Shown here: one piece after another, positions 1 through 11,048 of the stretch
Layout of the letters: each line of letters opens with the position of its first letter
Numbering within the stretch: the stretch's first letter is position 1
Origin: Isoetes taiwanensis
Taxonomy: Eukaryota; Streptophyta; Lycopodiopsida; Isoetales; Isoetaceae
Direction: 5' to 3'
Assembly: GCA_021234155.1 (NCBI GenBank)
Contig: JAJEKV010000083.1
Coordinates: 2,938,241-3,002,240, forward strand
DNA: 64,000 nt
Program-made: the position numbers and the translations under genes
Notes under the pieces: model-generated
What the model saw: only the letters and a program-made list of their open reading frames with translations
The model's database searches: none
Told to the model about the DNA's origin: nothing

Positions 1-690
1 CCCACGCAAGTGAGGGTATAAAACCGCACAATGCGCCTACGCCTCACGATGAAGGCCACAACAAGGGGGCGAGAGGGCTCACACCCGCCTAAACCGACTC
101 ATAAGGGCATTCACCGATGCATAACAGCACCACCCGCCACGAAGCACCCTAGCCTTTGGTGGGCCAAGTGAGCTCCATGTCCACGCCCAAACCGAAGCCA
201 TCGAGAACCCGGAAGCCGCAGAGACCACTTGCCTGAAGGGGCGAGTGTCATGAATAGCAGCACCCGTAACAAGACCGCACAAAACAAGAAGACACAACAT
301 CCGGATGAACCTTCCAAACTTGCACCACCACATCACCCTAAGGGACTATAGGTATGTGTAGTGGAATACCCCCGCCACTTGTTCCCGTGATAGCCCACCA
401 TCGCCCCTCGAAAAGCGAAGCCCGAAGAACTCCCACGGGGTAGTTGACCACCCCAATACCAATCCTCCAAGGTGAGCACAAAGCCTTACCTCCAATGGGC
501 TCAAGGTCCGAGCATGCACAAAGGGCGCCCAAGGGCAAGTCTTGAGGGGGTAGAGGAACCCACAAGAAAGGAGAAGAGTGGTGATACACCGAGGGCATAA
601 TCTAGGAAGAGCATACGATATGATCCCAAGCCCGCAACACTCCGTGAGAAAAGGGATGCATATACAAGGCCCCAAAATTGAATCAAGATG
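1..690. other. GC-richer block, unassigned
   Basis: This block is richer in GC than the spacer that follows and ends sharply near 690, where the sequence becomes AT-rich. The minus strand carries several overlapping open frames of 60-109 codons, but none shows a family motif I can name. Frames that start and stop in different phases suggest a decayed mobile element rather than a gene. It runs off the left edge of the window, so its full extent is unknown. Confidence 0.3.
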
Positions 691-2640
691 ATTTTTTTTC
701 TAGTGATTTCCTAATGAAAATCAACTCTTAAAATTGATATTGATTTGTGGGCCAAAAAGTTTACAAACCATGTCTAGTTATACAGTATAGCTCATCAATA
801 CATACTCGAGATATGATAAACAAACGATGTTTTTAATAAGGTAGTGAAACATGATAATCATAGTTGACTTCTATGACAAACTAAAATATATGATATGTTC
901 TAATAGTATCTGATCAGGTCTATCTTCCTTAGTTTATTGATTTGGTAATTTTAAGTGCATAATGTGTATCTTCCGTTGTTTATTGACGTGGTAATTTGAA
1001 GTGCATACATTATAGCGATTTAAAGTGATTATTAATCATGACACCATAGCAAGGTAAATGTACTTGGTTTAAGTTTGCTAGTACCCCTTTTTTTTTCCAG
1101 AAGCCAAATGGTTAACAAATACTCTTCTACAACCTGATTTTCAATACATGGTATCCAATACCGTCAATGCTATTGTAGGGGATTTTGTAAATGCAATAGA
1201 AACATGAACATATGAACATGTAGGAGTTGAACCCACAATATTACCATGTGTTTTATGGTAAGTCATATTAGCTATATATATAGTATAAGTCATATTAGCT
1301 ATATATATAGTATAAGTCATATTAGCTAGTATGTTTTTTGAAAATAAAAGAAAGCCAGATTACTGCATTACCTAGTGCAGTGCAAACATAAAATGGAGCG
1401 TTAAGTAGTGTGATACTTACATGAATGATGGAAAAATAGGTATTCAAGCACTCCACGCTTGATAATAATAATAACAGATAATCCTGGAAAAAGGTAAGTC
1501 AGAATCACATACAAGATGATATAAACTGTTAAAGACAATTAATACCTCCAGCAGACTAAGAATTGAAGTCTGGGTACTATTTTGTCACATTCTAAAATCT
1601 CAAATAAAAATAGATAAGTAGCAAGAACCATCCAACAAAGAATGAAGAACCAGAATCCAAGCTTCAAATATTATGGAACAAACCAGAAGCTCAACAACAA
1701 GAAACAAAAAAGATAATGCAAGATCCGAAAACCGAGTACTTATTTTGAAGAGCTTGTCCAGACTGGTTTCAAAGTCTGCAAGGACCTAGCATTAAGCTTG
1801 CCAACCTCTGAGCATAGATGAAAAATGCCATTTACAGTTTTCCCAAAAAAAAAAAAGGCCACAATACATTAGAGTAAGATGTTTAGACAAACAAACCTCT
1901 TTTCTAGATTGCCAAGGTATCTGTAAGGTTGACAAGCTTTTATTCTTGAGCATCTGCAATACAAAATAGGCTACAGAGATCAGATAGATTTTAATACGCA
2001 CAAGAAAACTCGAAGCAGCACCTCAACTAGATTCTAGCTTCTTCCCAATCCACTGATAAACCTGCAAGGACTCTGAGGCTTAGCATGCCAGAAGTAAAAG
2101 GTCAAGAGAAACCTTAAAGAGCAGTTCGATATCATACCAGATAGTGGTTTAGGCTATTGAAATCACAGGCGTCACAGCATCCAGGCAAGATCCAAGAGTA
2201 GGAAGAACACCACCGCATTGGAAAAATAGAGATAGACAGAGAGAAAAAAAATGTTTGAATGCATCCAGGCAGATCCCAAGGGCGCCATGCATCCAGACGG
2301 CAGGATGAGCTCCACCGCAAAGAGAAAAAAACGTTGAAGGATTAGGTTTCCAGATATCCTTTTGGGCGTTGAAGGAAAAAAGAAGGTTTCGGTGAAAATT
2401 CTTTCCCCCAAAAAAAAAAATCTAATATCTTAAATACGCATGCAATGGAATTTTCATAATTTACAAAAAAAGAGCATCAAATTTTAGCCCTTTCACGGTG
2501 TTTTTATTTTATGTAACCTTCATCAGGCCCATCTCCCAGATTACTTAAGAATACTTGCTTTTTTGCATCTAGGTAATTTTTGGGTGCTTTTTTTTGGCGG
2601 CCTTCAAGCTGTGTCGCCAACAGAGTTATGCTTTCTTGCC
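691..2640. other. AT-rich spacer, no gene seen
   Basis: I see no convincing coding sequence here. Short minus-strand open frames near 1,800-2,410 lack recognisable motifs and are interrupted by A/T runs. The sequence around 2,170-2,300 repeats a phrase about a 'catccaggca(a)gatcc' core twice, about 83 bp apart. It could be the non-coding 5' part of a minus-strand transcript, but no exon can be defined. Confidence 0.4.
1260..1328. repeat. 27-bp tandem repeat, 2.6 copies
   Basis: Two identical 27-bp units (1260-1286 and 1287-1313) are followed by a partial third (1314-1328). The unit begins aagtcatattagct and ends in an alternating TA run. It is a local tandem array with no coding meaning visible. 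Confidence 0.9.
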
Positions 2641-2689
2641 CCCTTTCCTAATGCCAGAGCCGGAACACAGACGATGGCCGTAGCCCTAC

Positions 2690-2870
2690 TAAAAACCTAG
2701 CCGGCCATAGCCTTGGCATAGCCCCACAAAAAACACGTCATAGCCTTGCCGATACAAACGAAGGCCATGGACTCACAGAAAACATAGACGAAGGCCATAG
2801 CTTCAGATGAAGATGGGCTTTGGTGTAAGGCTATGGTGTTTTTGCATCGGAGGCTCTGCAGAAGGCTTTG
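2690..2870. repeat. Foldback sequence around a CATAGCCTT core
   Basis: The left part carries the word catagcctt several times, for example about 2,708 and 2,738. The right part carries its complement aaggctatg near 2,827. The longest pairing joins aaaaacacgtcatagcctt near 2,730 to aaggctatggtgttttt at about 2,827-2,843, with a two-base bulge. The stretch to 2,950 continues with diverged repeats of 'aggctttgca'. It looks like a small foldback or decayed MITE; no coding frame is supported. Confidence 0.45.
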
Positions 2871-3067
2871 CATTGGAGGCTTTGCACAAAGCTATGGTTC
2901 CTGCTTTGAAGGCTCTGCACAAGGCTTTGCAACCGATTTAGGAGGCCTTCAATCAAATTTGCATGAGTAATCTGCTATCGGCTGCCTATCATTTCTGTTT
3001 TATGTTGCGTTTCTTACCTTTTCAAGTAATCTGGGCCTGATGAAGGCCACGTCAGGGAATCTTTGCA

Positions 3068-3146
3068 CTTGAAGGTTCATGGAAGGAACCTAGTGGTACT
3101 GTCGCTCGCGGCTATCGCCGCTAGGTTCCTTCTAGGAACCTTCAAG
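3068..3146. repeat. Near-perfect hairpin, 26-bp arms
   Basis: The arms 3068-3093 and 3121-3146 are reverse complements with only two mismatches, separated by a 27-nt loop that itself contains a short GCGG/CCGC stem. The arm core is ggaaggaacctag. A transcript from either strand would fold into a compact stem-loop. It could be a small foldback element or a small-RNA precursor; the sequence alone does not decide. Confidence 0.8.
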
Positions 3147-5940
3147 TCCAATGTCATCGACAATAATGAAAATGGGCTCACTTTTTGTGCAACTCACGTG
3201 CTTGGTTGTCACATATAGTTCTCGAGCATCATGATGTCCGAACATGGTATAACAATTGAAGTAACACATTTCCATGGGGACCAATTTCATAACTTTCAAA
3301 TATGCTCTATCACAAAAGTCGCGATTCGCATTGCGACATTGTTAAAAAAGAGTTTTCTAAGTGAAAGCTTAATCGAGTTGTTTGTATGAGACAAAAAATG
3401 GAATAGTGGTACTTTGTCCTCTATTCATATTGGTGTTTATCTAGGAAGCACTAGCATTTAAATGAAATTATTGGCTCGATGCGTCTCTATAGAAATGACA
3501 TGCACACAAATTTGCTTCAAAATGCAGCTTTGATCTTGTGCTTCCATTGTTAAATTGGGAGGCTATTTATGTTGGGCTACATTTGCTATGGTGTCTATTA
3601 TTTAAGGTCAATAACATCACACACTAAATTTATGCTTTAAAAATCAAGTTGAATTAACATACTTTTGTAGAACATGCTGAACCTTACACAATTTTTCTAA
3701 AGGAACATTGAAAAATACGTTTGCTTTGGTATGTAGCCCTTATACATTGTATGTTAAAAAACATCTACTCTATTTGAGTACTGCATGGCATTGTAATGTT
3801 GTCTAGCAAACGAATACATTGCACCTTCAAAAGTACATCTTTGTTTGAGTACCACATGGCATTTGGTGTTGGATTGGACAATATAAGTATCTTGTGTGGT
3901 TTTCTCTTTCATAAAAGCACCCAATTTGGGTTGAACTTATCCTTGTCCATTTGTTTAGATGCCATCCTTTTTCTTCAAACTTTATATGATTGTTTCATCA
4001 AACAGCAGATATGCATGGTTCACAGAACATTCCCTTTTCTATGCTATAACGAGAACTATTCTTCTTTAGCTCTTGGGCATAAATCATTGCAATGTCTAAC
4101 TTCTATTTCGTCATAGTGGTCAATGCCCAAGGCACTCTTATAAAGTTGCTATATATGTGCCTTCTACATATGACAATTATATCATGCTAAAATATGTGAT
4201 TATCTAATTTGGTTGCATCCAAATGTTAAGTTATTAGATCACCTTCATGATTTTCTTGAGGAAGTCCCTTTTTTTTAATTGATTAGATTTATGTGTTTCT
4301 ATTAATTGGATTGTATACATCTTAGCAACCTAATGGTAAGTGTGAAATGGACGATTCTCTCGTGATCACCATGGGTCATTGTCTTATGTCCAATTCACCC
4401 TATGCAAAAACTTAATAAATAGAATTTAAGCACTTTCTTGAAGCCAAACCTAACTTAAAACATACATTCACTATCTCATAATTCCTCAAACATTAGACAT
4501 AAAGAAATGTCTACTCAAGCCATTCAAAGTTCAAAGAGACAACGATATATACCATACCTAGTCAACCTTAGTAAGTGAAAAATGTTGCCCACATGGGGAT
4601 GCAATTACATATAAGGGGTATGGCCTTTGCATTCCAAGGGTGGAAAAGACCCCTTTTAGATCGATAGGGTTCTTAACCCCCACGGCGACCAAATTGGCCA
4701 TGGGCCCTCCTTTCTATAAAATGTGTGCTAAGTCAATGCATAAAACACCCCTAATCCCTAAGTCTAAACAAACCCCACTACTGAGCCCTCATGGGTTATA
4801 CGTCGACCAAATGTGATTCCCATGGGATGTTGCCTGCCTCTTCTTCCTTCCATTTTCTACATTTATAATAGCAATCTATATAGCACTCCAACATCTAACA
4901 TAATGCAGTATTGCAAAATCTCAAGTTAAAGCCTGGCAACGATGAGTATCTATCACTAGCTTTATATTACGTATGACATAATCGGTGTCCCATACTGCAA
5001 AAAGTAAGTTCAAGTATAGGCTCATGGGCACTATAGAAATATACAAGGATATTGTGAAGATACTAATTTCTTACTTGGCAGCATGCTTTTGTTCAATATA
5101 GTAAAGGTTGGCTACTTTCATTGCATGCTAATACAATATGCACCATATCTTTAGTTCTCACCACACCAAATATGCAAGGAATAACCTAAGCCATACTTAA
5201 TAAATACTTTCAATAATCCCAAATCCTCTTTCGAATGAAGTATGTGCATACTCTGTAGATGTAAATTGTATACCGTAAAGAATACACCAGCAAATTTAGT
5301 ACAATTATACACTTGATCCGACCCAAAAGCATGACGTGAAAATACTATTTATCTATTTCTATTGGTTGAAAACAAGGAAGAAAGTAGTTCATGAAATACA
5401 TTATGCAACCAGTAAGCAAGTCCATGCATATTTGTGAATGTATTTAAGACCATGCATATTTGTGAATGTATTTAAGAACCATGTTTCGAAATTAAGTACA
5501 GTAGAATTACTAGTTAATATTATACCTTATGATCAAAGTCAATAGTTAATTTAAAATTGGCATAAGCTTGTAATAGAACCATCGTCGTAAACTAACATAA
5601 TAAACTATTTTTAAGAAGCAAAGTAAACAACTTATGCCAAAAACCATCACACGCCACAAAACCAAACATGATTTTTGAACTAACTAGAAAAAACTTGAGA
5701 GCATTAAAACTATGTTAAGAAAACGTATACGGTAATAATATTAGCATGAGAAATCATCCTAATGAATAATAGTGATAATGTATGCTAAAAAACCACCCCC
5801 AAAATTAGTGATAATTTTAGAAACTATGACCAAACCAACATTGATTAGGCAAAAAACATAGAAAACGATAGTTTTTGCTTACATTATGAGTTTTTCACAT
5901 AGAAAACTATGAATATAGTGGCTTTCATAGTGCTTATCAA
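3147..5940. other. AT-rich spacer, no gene seen
   Basis: This is about 2.8 kb of AT-rich DNA with stops in all frames. One 106-codon plus-strand frame at 3796-4116 shows no motif, no codon bias and no neighbours, so I treat it as chance. The only clear structure is the 28-bp duplication at 5422-5477. Confidence 0.5.
5422..5477. repeat. 28-bp perfect tandem duplication
   Basis: The 28-bp unit beginning ccatgcatatttgtgaatg occurs at 5422-5449 and again directly after it at 5450-5477. It is a simple local duplication in non-coding DNA. Confidence 0.9.
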
Positions 5941-5989
5941 TACAAGTTAATATTTGGGGGCCTACCATACAATAGTGCCTGTGGCAACT

Positions 5990-7440
5990 CCACTAGCAAA
6001 GATATTGCTTCCCAAATGCCACACAATGGCTAAGAGATCGAACAAACAAAGACCGCACCAGAGAAGATGCTCCATCCTCATAGAGTGCTCCAAACAAACT
6101 TGGAGACCAACACCTTACTATGCAAATAAAATCCAGAATGGCCAAGCCCCCATCCTCCCCCCGAGACACTTCCACCAAGCCACTTTAACAACCGCCCCCT
6201 TCATCATCCCCCCACACAAAAATTTCAAACAATCTTATCCAAAGCTCAGATTCTTACCCTCGAGAGCTAACATCAGCAGATGTCAGATACACATGAGTGC
6301 TACAAAGTAATCGACTTGGCAATAGTGATCCCACCCGCTATGGACAACTTGCTACCCTTCCACCAATTGAGGTGTTTCGCAACCCCCGCGAGAATCTCAT
6401 CCCACACCCTTCCCATGGAAATATCCCCTCCAAAGGGAATACCCAAATGCTTTTAGTACACACATTACATGAAAGCACCTTCCAAGGGAATAGAGCCAAA
6501 TAAGGGGAGGTAGAGTCGGTGGACACATGTCGCGGAGCATTTACCCCAATTCAAGAATGCCCGAGGCCAAGGAGAAAGTATCCAAGAAACCCTTCATATT
6601 CAAGCATTCCTCTCTTACGCCACCAAGAAAGGGAAAGTGTCATCCGATTGACCGGTTAATAATCTGTCGGCTACCATCCCACAGATCCGGCCCATCCACC
6701 ACCCCCTCCTCCAATCGGCAGCCAAAAACAAGTGAGACAGTGCCTCCGCCACAATCGTAGAAACAAAAAATTCGCGCCAAAGGGCACCCCGGACGCACCC
6801 CTTGCCTAAAGGGCAAAGGCCGCGTGGTTCACCCCGCACACCATCGTAGCGTCGGCTTACCTATGCGGAATGACCTGCTCTTAAGGCGTGGACCCGCGGC
6901 CCTAACATCATGGCGCATAAGAACTCCCATCCGACACTATCGAAGCTTTGGCAAAGTCAAGCTTAAGATACGCAATGCCTTGACTGTTCTCCCCGCCCAA
7001 TAAAGGCCCTCATAAGCTCACGGCAACATTAGTCAAAATGTTCCTCCCGTGAACAAACCCAGATCAAGACCTTACTAATGGAAGAAGTCAACACGGCTTC
7101 AACTTCTCTACTAGGGCTTTAGCAATAATCTTGTACAATGAGGGACAACAAGGAGATAGGGCCTCCAATCATTAATGGTAGAAGGTCGCTAACCTTGGGA
7201 ATCAAGGAAATGCATGCGTATTCAAGATCCTATCCATTTGAGAAAACTGCAAAGAACTCAAGATACACTGTACACAAACTCATCACCCATTCCCAATAAG
7301 TCCGAAGAACTCCACAGGGATGCCATCCACCGCAGACATTTATCCTTGGCCATGCACATACATGCCTCCTCAAATCCTCTCTCGAGAGCTCCCGCCCAAG
7401 CCTCACCGGGTGAGGGTGTTAGATGGCTTAATGCCCCAAA
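5990..7440 (-). mobile_element. Decayed LINE reverse transcriptase (non-LTR)
   Basis: Reading the minus strand from about 7,440 down, the landmarks of a plant non-LTR reverse transcriptase appear in the right order, scattered over different frames. They are a GIPVEFF word (about 7,320), LIPK (about 7,200), a GGPISLL word matching the usual RPISLL (about 7,155), GLFTGG/FVHGRNI (about 7,040-7,060), YLKLDFAKA (about 6,950-6,970) and a GVRQGCPL-like word (about 6,790-6,830). The catalytic YADD box is changed to QSDD (about 6,640). The C-terminal region follows, with a PLEG..WE word (about 6,430) and GGLAI (about 6,140), as in the zf-RVT region. Many stops and frameshifts make it inactive. The order shows one element rather than chance matches. 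The clade (L1-like) is inferred. Confidence 0.75.
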
Positions 7441-8480
7441 ACAAGCTCCCGTGATTCCCCGCTCATAGGAAGAGAGCTGCGTGAAAAACCCCGAAAATGA
7501 TCATGCACATACCGGGCTGCAAATCAGCTGGATCCTCCAAAGTCCGCCATCGCAAAGCAAGGGGACGCCATAGATGTTGATATCACCGCCGCTTCTAGCC
7601 GCCTCAAGAACACCGACGAACTTGTGTCCCCCTCCTTCAACCCGGTGGGGCGCTTTCACACGCCTCTCGTGACTTTAACTCGCTCCGTAGCAACAATACG
7701 CTGTAACACCGCATTCTCCCTAATGCCATCGGTCAAGGCCCGAATCTTCTCCAACTCCTCGATAAAGACCATGCAACTCCTCGCCGCTACACGCCGGGCC
7801 ACCAAAGACCTTGGCACCATGACTTTTTCGCATGGATCATATGCGTAGATTGCTCTCTTCAAAAAGATGTACTAGCTATGCCTCCGCCGCCTCCCCGCAA
7901 GGACCTCGGATCGCCGGGGTGTGACTCGGTAATCCGCTATGAATTCTTGCATGATCTTCGAGACATTATCTGGGTGCCTTCTAGATCAAAAAAGATTCGT
8001 GCATTGCCGGAAATGCCGGATCTCCTAAGACTTGTGCATGCCTCGGTTGTCGATGATGGACCCTCTTCAAATATTAAACTTGAAGGAGGGGTTCGGTGAT
8101 TACTCGTGGCTTTTCTCCTTTCACCTAACTTCGGATATTCTCGCCCAGCAATACCAATCACCACTAGAGGTAGACTTTGTACACCGCTTCTTCCTCTCAA
8201 CTCCCGATCCTTCTTGAGCTTGAAGATCCCTTCCCACCTTCACTTTAATTTGATGACCGGAGATCCGTCTCTTGCTGACTTTCGACCTGATCTTGTTTCG
8301 GACGTTTATGGATGATCCTCGAGTCGATCCTTCGAGGATCCTTCTTCCGGATTTATCCGGACCGACTTTGTTCTTTGTTATTGCTGCTGCCGGAGGCTGG
8401 TTGTTGTTTCTTTGTTTTCGAAGGTTTCTGATTGACGTCTTTGTTTGTTCATTGATTGCTTCGGACAAAGCTTCTTGGGG
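7441..8480 (-). other. Probable 5' part of the same LINE, decayed
   Basis: The GC-rich character of the LINE continues upstream on the minus strand to about 8,480. The longest frame is 115 codons (8468 down to 8121). It is rich in Lys, Arg and Ser and ends in a short stretch with Trp and Cys. A second frame of 68 codons lies at 7862-7656. I recognise no endonuclease motif, so assignment to the LINE rests on position, base composition and orientation only. Confidence 0.35.
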
Positions 8481-8858
8481 ACTCGCTGTCCATGCTATGG
8501 CGAAGCCTCGTCAAGGTGCTGGGCTCTTAAGCCCTCATTATGCTTGACCTTAAGTGCTCGGGATCTTCTTGCCACTTCCCCGAGTAGCTCTACTATACTA
8601 GGCCTCTTCTTGGGGCTCCTAACCTTCCTCGGGGCAATCGGTGTGCTCTATATCTTCTGATTAGAAAAACTCATTAACTTGCTGGAGATCACTTTAGGGC
8701 TGGAGAGGGTTTAGAGGAAATTAAGGAAAAAACAGGCTAAAATGGTGTTTAATGTAACCTTCTATTTGTCGATCGAACATCTTTGTCAAAGTGAACTACT
8801 AACATTTGTTGAAGATATTCCCTTGCATCTTTTCCATGTGCAAAGTCATTTCCGTGAG

Positions 8859-8960
8859 ATTCTAGAATATTTTAGAATCTACATGCGTGCAATCGACACT
8901 TGGCACAATCTCATCCACTGAAGTGGTATGATTGAAATCGTTGGACTAGATATATATACA
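8859..8960 (+). promoter_or_regulatory. Heat-shock-element-like array plus TATA box
   Basis: From 8860 the sequence reads TTC-ta-GAA-ta-TTt-ta-GAA, which is alternating NGAAN/NTTCN units as bound by heat-shock factors, with one imperfect unit. A TATATATA box follows at 8951-8958, about 70 bp downstream. The nearby TG at 8807 starts a stretch that resembles the beginning of a Copia-type LTR, some of which carry such elements. No second LTR, TSD or downstream gene was found, so this may be a promoter remnant from a solo LTR. Confidence 0.4.
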
Positions 8961-10422
8961 AGAGCCTCATTCTCGCCGAACCATTCCAGCTTCAATGCCA
9001 GGCCATGAGCCTTCTAGCTCAAGCCTTGTATTCTTCTCTAATCTATCAAGTATTTCCGTTTTAGCCGTATTCTTCAAGATTTTCGATATATTTCTTCCAT
9101 ATTTTCGCTTTTGTTTTATGTAGGTTTTGTGGACTGTTCACAAGAATCTCTTTATCAATTTTTGTCTTCTCTCGAGAATAAGTATATTTTGCTCATACTT
9201 GGTGATTTTATCTCTATGGAGGAGTTTTTTGGCCTTATTACAACAAAACTAGCAGCTTGTTCAAGTATGTTAGCAGTTGCAGTTGGATAATAAAGAGTTG
9301 TGTGATCAGGTAGCTTCTCATGAATTAGCCTTTAGCTCCAGATTAAGGCCATCAGAGCCTAAGATTAGCTTGTCCAAAAAGTTTGACTGGCAATGGGTCC
9401 AAGCTTTGTGGTTTTTGAATCGTGATTCGGGTTGTGATTTAGTTCCATCCTCCACGATATCTTATATAGCTCGAACAAGTCCATTGATTAGTTCTCTCCT
9501 CACCAGCTTTAAGCTCTGCTTGTCGCTAGGTCTCCATTGACGCTTAAGAACCCTTCTATTCTATTCTATTCTATTCTATTCTATTCTATTCTATTCTATT
9601 CTATTCCATTACTGGAGGGAGAAGCCCCAGAGTTGCCTGACTTTGTTGTTTTCATTATTGAGCTAGAGGCATGTTTTGGGGATACGGATCATCAACGGAC
9701 AACGCTATTTAAACTCAAATAATCTTAGGGCACGACTCTTTACAACCATAGTTTATGCATTTGAATTTCCCTAAATTGCAATTCATAATGCCCTGATGAT
9801 ACCGCTTCTCCGTGATTGTTTTCTTTGAGAGGATTTCATGAGGATGTCAAGGATATATGTTAACCATATAGGATTCCAACACGCTTGGACGGCTATAAAC
9901 TTTGCAACTCAAGTGATAATCACTTCTTTGAACGTAGGCAAGAAAGACCTAGTCGCCTTCCCACCTCACAAGCACTGAGTTACCGCCTCTTGTTCCATTT
10001 GTAGAGTCCAAAGAAATCGTGGCCCGAGCCTTAATTCCATTAAGATTCATGTCCATGCACAAAGACATCCTTTTAGTGTCTTCTATACTTTGGCAACTTT
10101 CAATCAAGGTTAGCTCCTTGATGAAGTCCACTATTCTAGCTTTCAATCAAGGTTAGAACCTTGATAATTCCATTATTCTAGCTCATCTGCCTTGCAGAAT
10201 AGAAAATCAGCCAAAGTTGAGATATAATGACATCAACTTCAAATACATTTACATGATCATTTGCCACGCCTCCTCCGAGACTGTCATCTCTACATGTACT
10301 GAAAAATCAAAGACTTCACTTTTTCGATATATCTTTTACTGCTCTGCTATTTTTAGTGGGCAAATTAGCACTGTGCATAACTCATTTCCTCCAATAACCT
10401 TCAAACGCCATGGTTTTTTTTA
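8961..10422. other. Spacer, no intact gene
   Basis: Short plus-strand frames at 9277-9540 and a short minus-strand frame at 9949-10146 carry no motif I recognise. A small direct duplication of the phrase 'ctttcaatcaaggttag' occurs near 10,097 and 10,140. The only identifiable element is the LINE-type tail at 9520-9606. Confidence 0.4.
9520..9606 (+). mobile_element. LINE 3' tail remnant ending in (TTCTA)n
   Basis: The phrase ggtctccattgac, a short spacer and then about ten TTCTA units match the ends of the tails at 26.7 and 37.7 kb, where ggtctcc(a/g)tgga precedes the same microsatellite. Only the last 35 bp or so before the microsatellite is alignable, so this copy is older or truncated. 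Confidence 0.5.
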
Positions 10423-11048
10423 TAGGAAAAAATGCCAAAATACCTTTATATTTTGGAATTTCACCAGATATCCCTGAATTTTAATAATTTTCCAAAATGC
10501 CCCTGTTCAACATAAGTATTTGTATATTTGGAAATTATTCAAATGCCTTTAAGACTTACGTTAATTCCCCAAATTCCCGGATGTTTTTTTTTATTATTTT
10601 TTTAAATGCCCTTGAGATCCATGACGTGACACTTTTTCAAATTTAAAATGTTTCAAAATTTACTAAATATCCTTAAGATTTAACAAAATAATTCGAATGC
10701 CCTTCAAGAAGCAAGCAATCAAGAAGTAAGGAATTTAGATACTTTATTAATTTTGTCTGACCATAAAAAAAAAATGTTATAACTTAGTGAGAGCAAATCC
10801 CCGAAAAAGCTCCATTGAGCGATTGTTGAGAGCACACCATGCATGCGATTGAGAGTTCAGGGATAATTTGGGTGCCTTTTTTTTGAGGAACCCAGATATA
10901 GGTAGGCGATAACCAAAAAAGACACCATCAATATTTGTTGGAGAAAGTCGACTGATATATGCCGACGGAAGGGCATTTCAAAAGATTATCAAGATTTGCG
11001 AAAGTTTTAAATTTGCAAAAACATAAAGTATTTTGGTGCTTTTTCCTC
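10423..11048. mobile_element. MITE candidate with imperfect terminal inverted repeats
   Basis: The left end, beginning TAGGAAAAAATGCC, pairs with the reverse complement of the right end, which reads TAGAGGAAAAAGCACC. The match continues through CCAAAATAC and a CTTTAT word for about 40 bp with indels. The inside contains no open frame and repeats words such as AAATGCCC. TA dinucleotides flank both ends and would fit a Tc1/mariner-type TSD, but TA is common in such AT-rich DNA. Length is about 626 bp. Confidence 0.45.

Noticed and set aside
1-690. A second LINE reverse transcriptase on the minus strand
   Set aside because: Base composition resembles the LINE at 6-8 kb, but I could not find any ordered reverse transcriptase motif.
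8807-9150. Solo Copia LTR starting at TGTTGAAGATATTC
   Set aside because: A plausible start was seen, but no matching end, no target duplication and no second copy in the window; kept only as a regulatory-site note.
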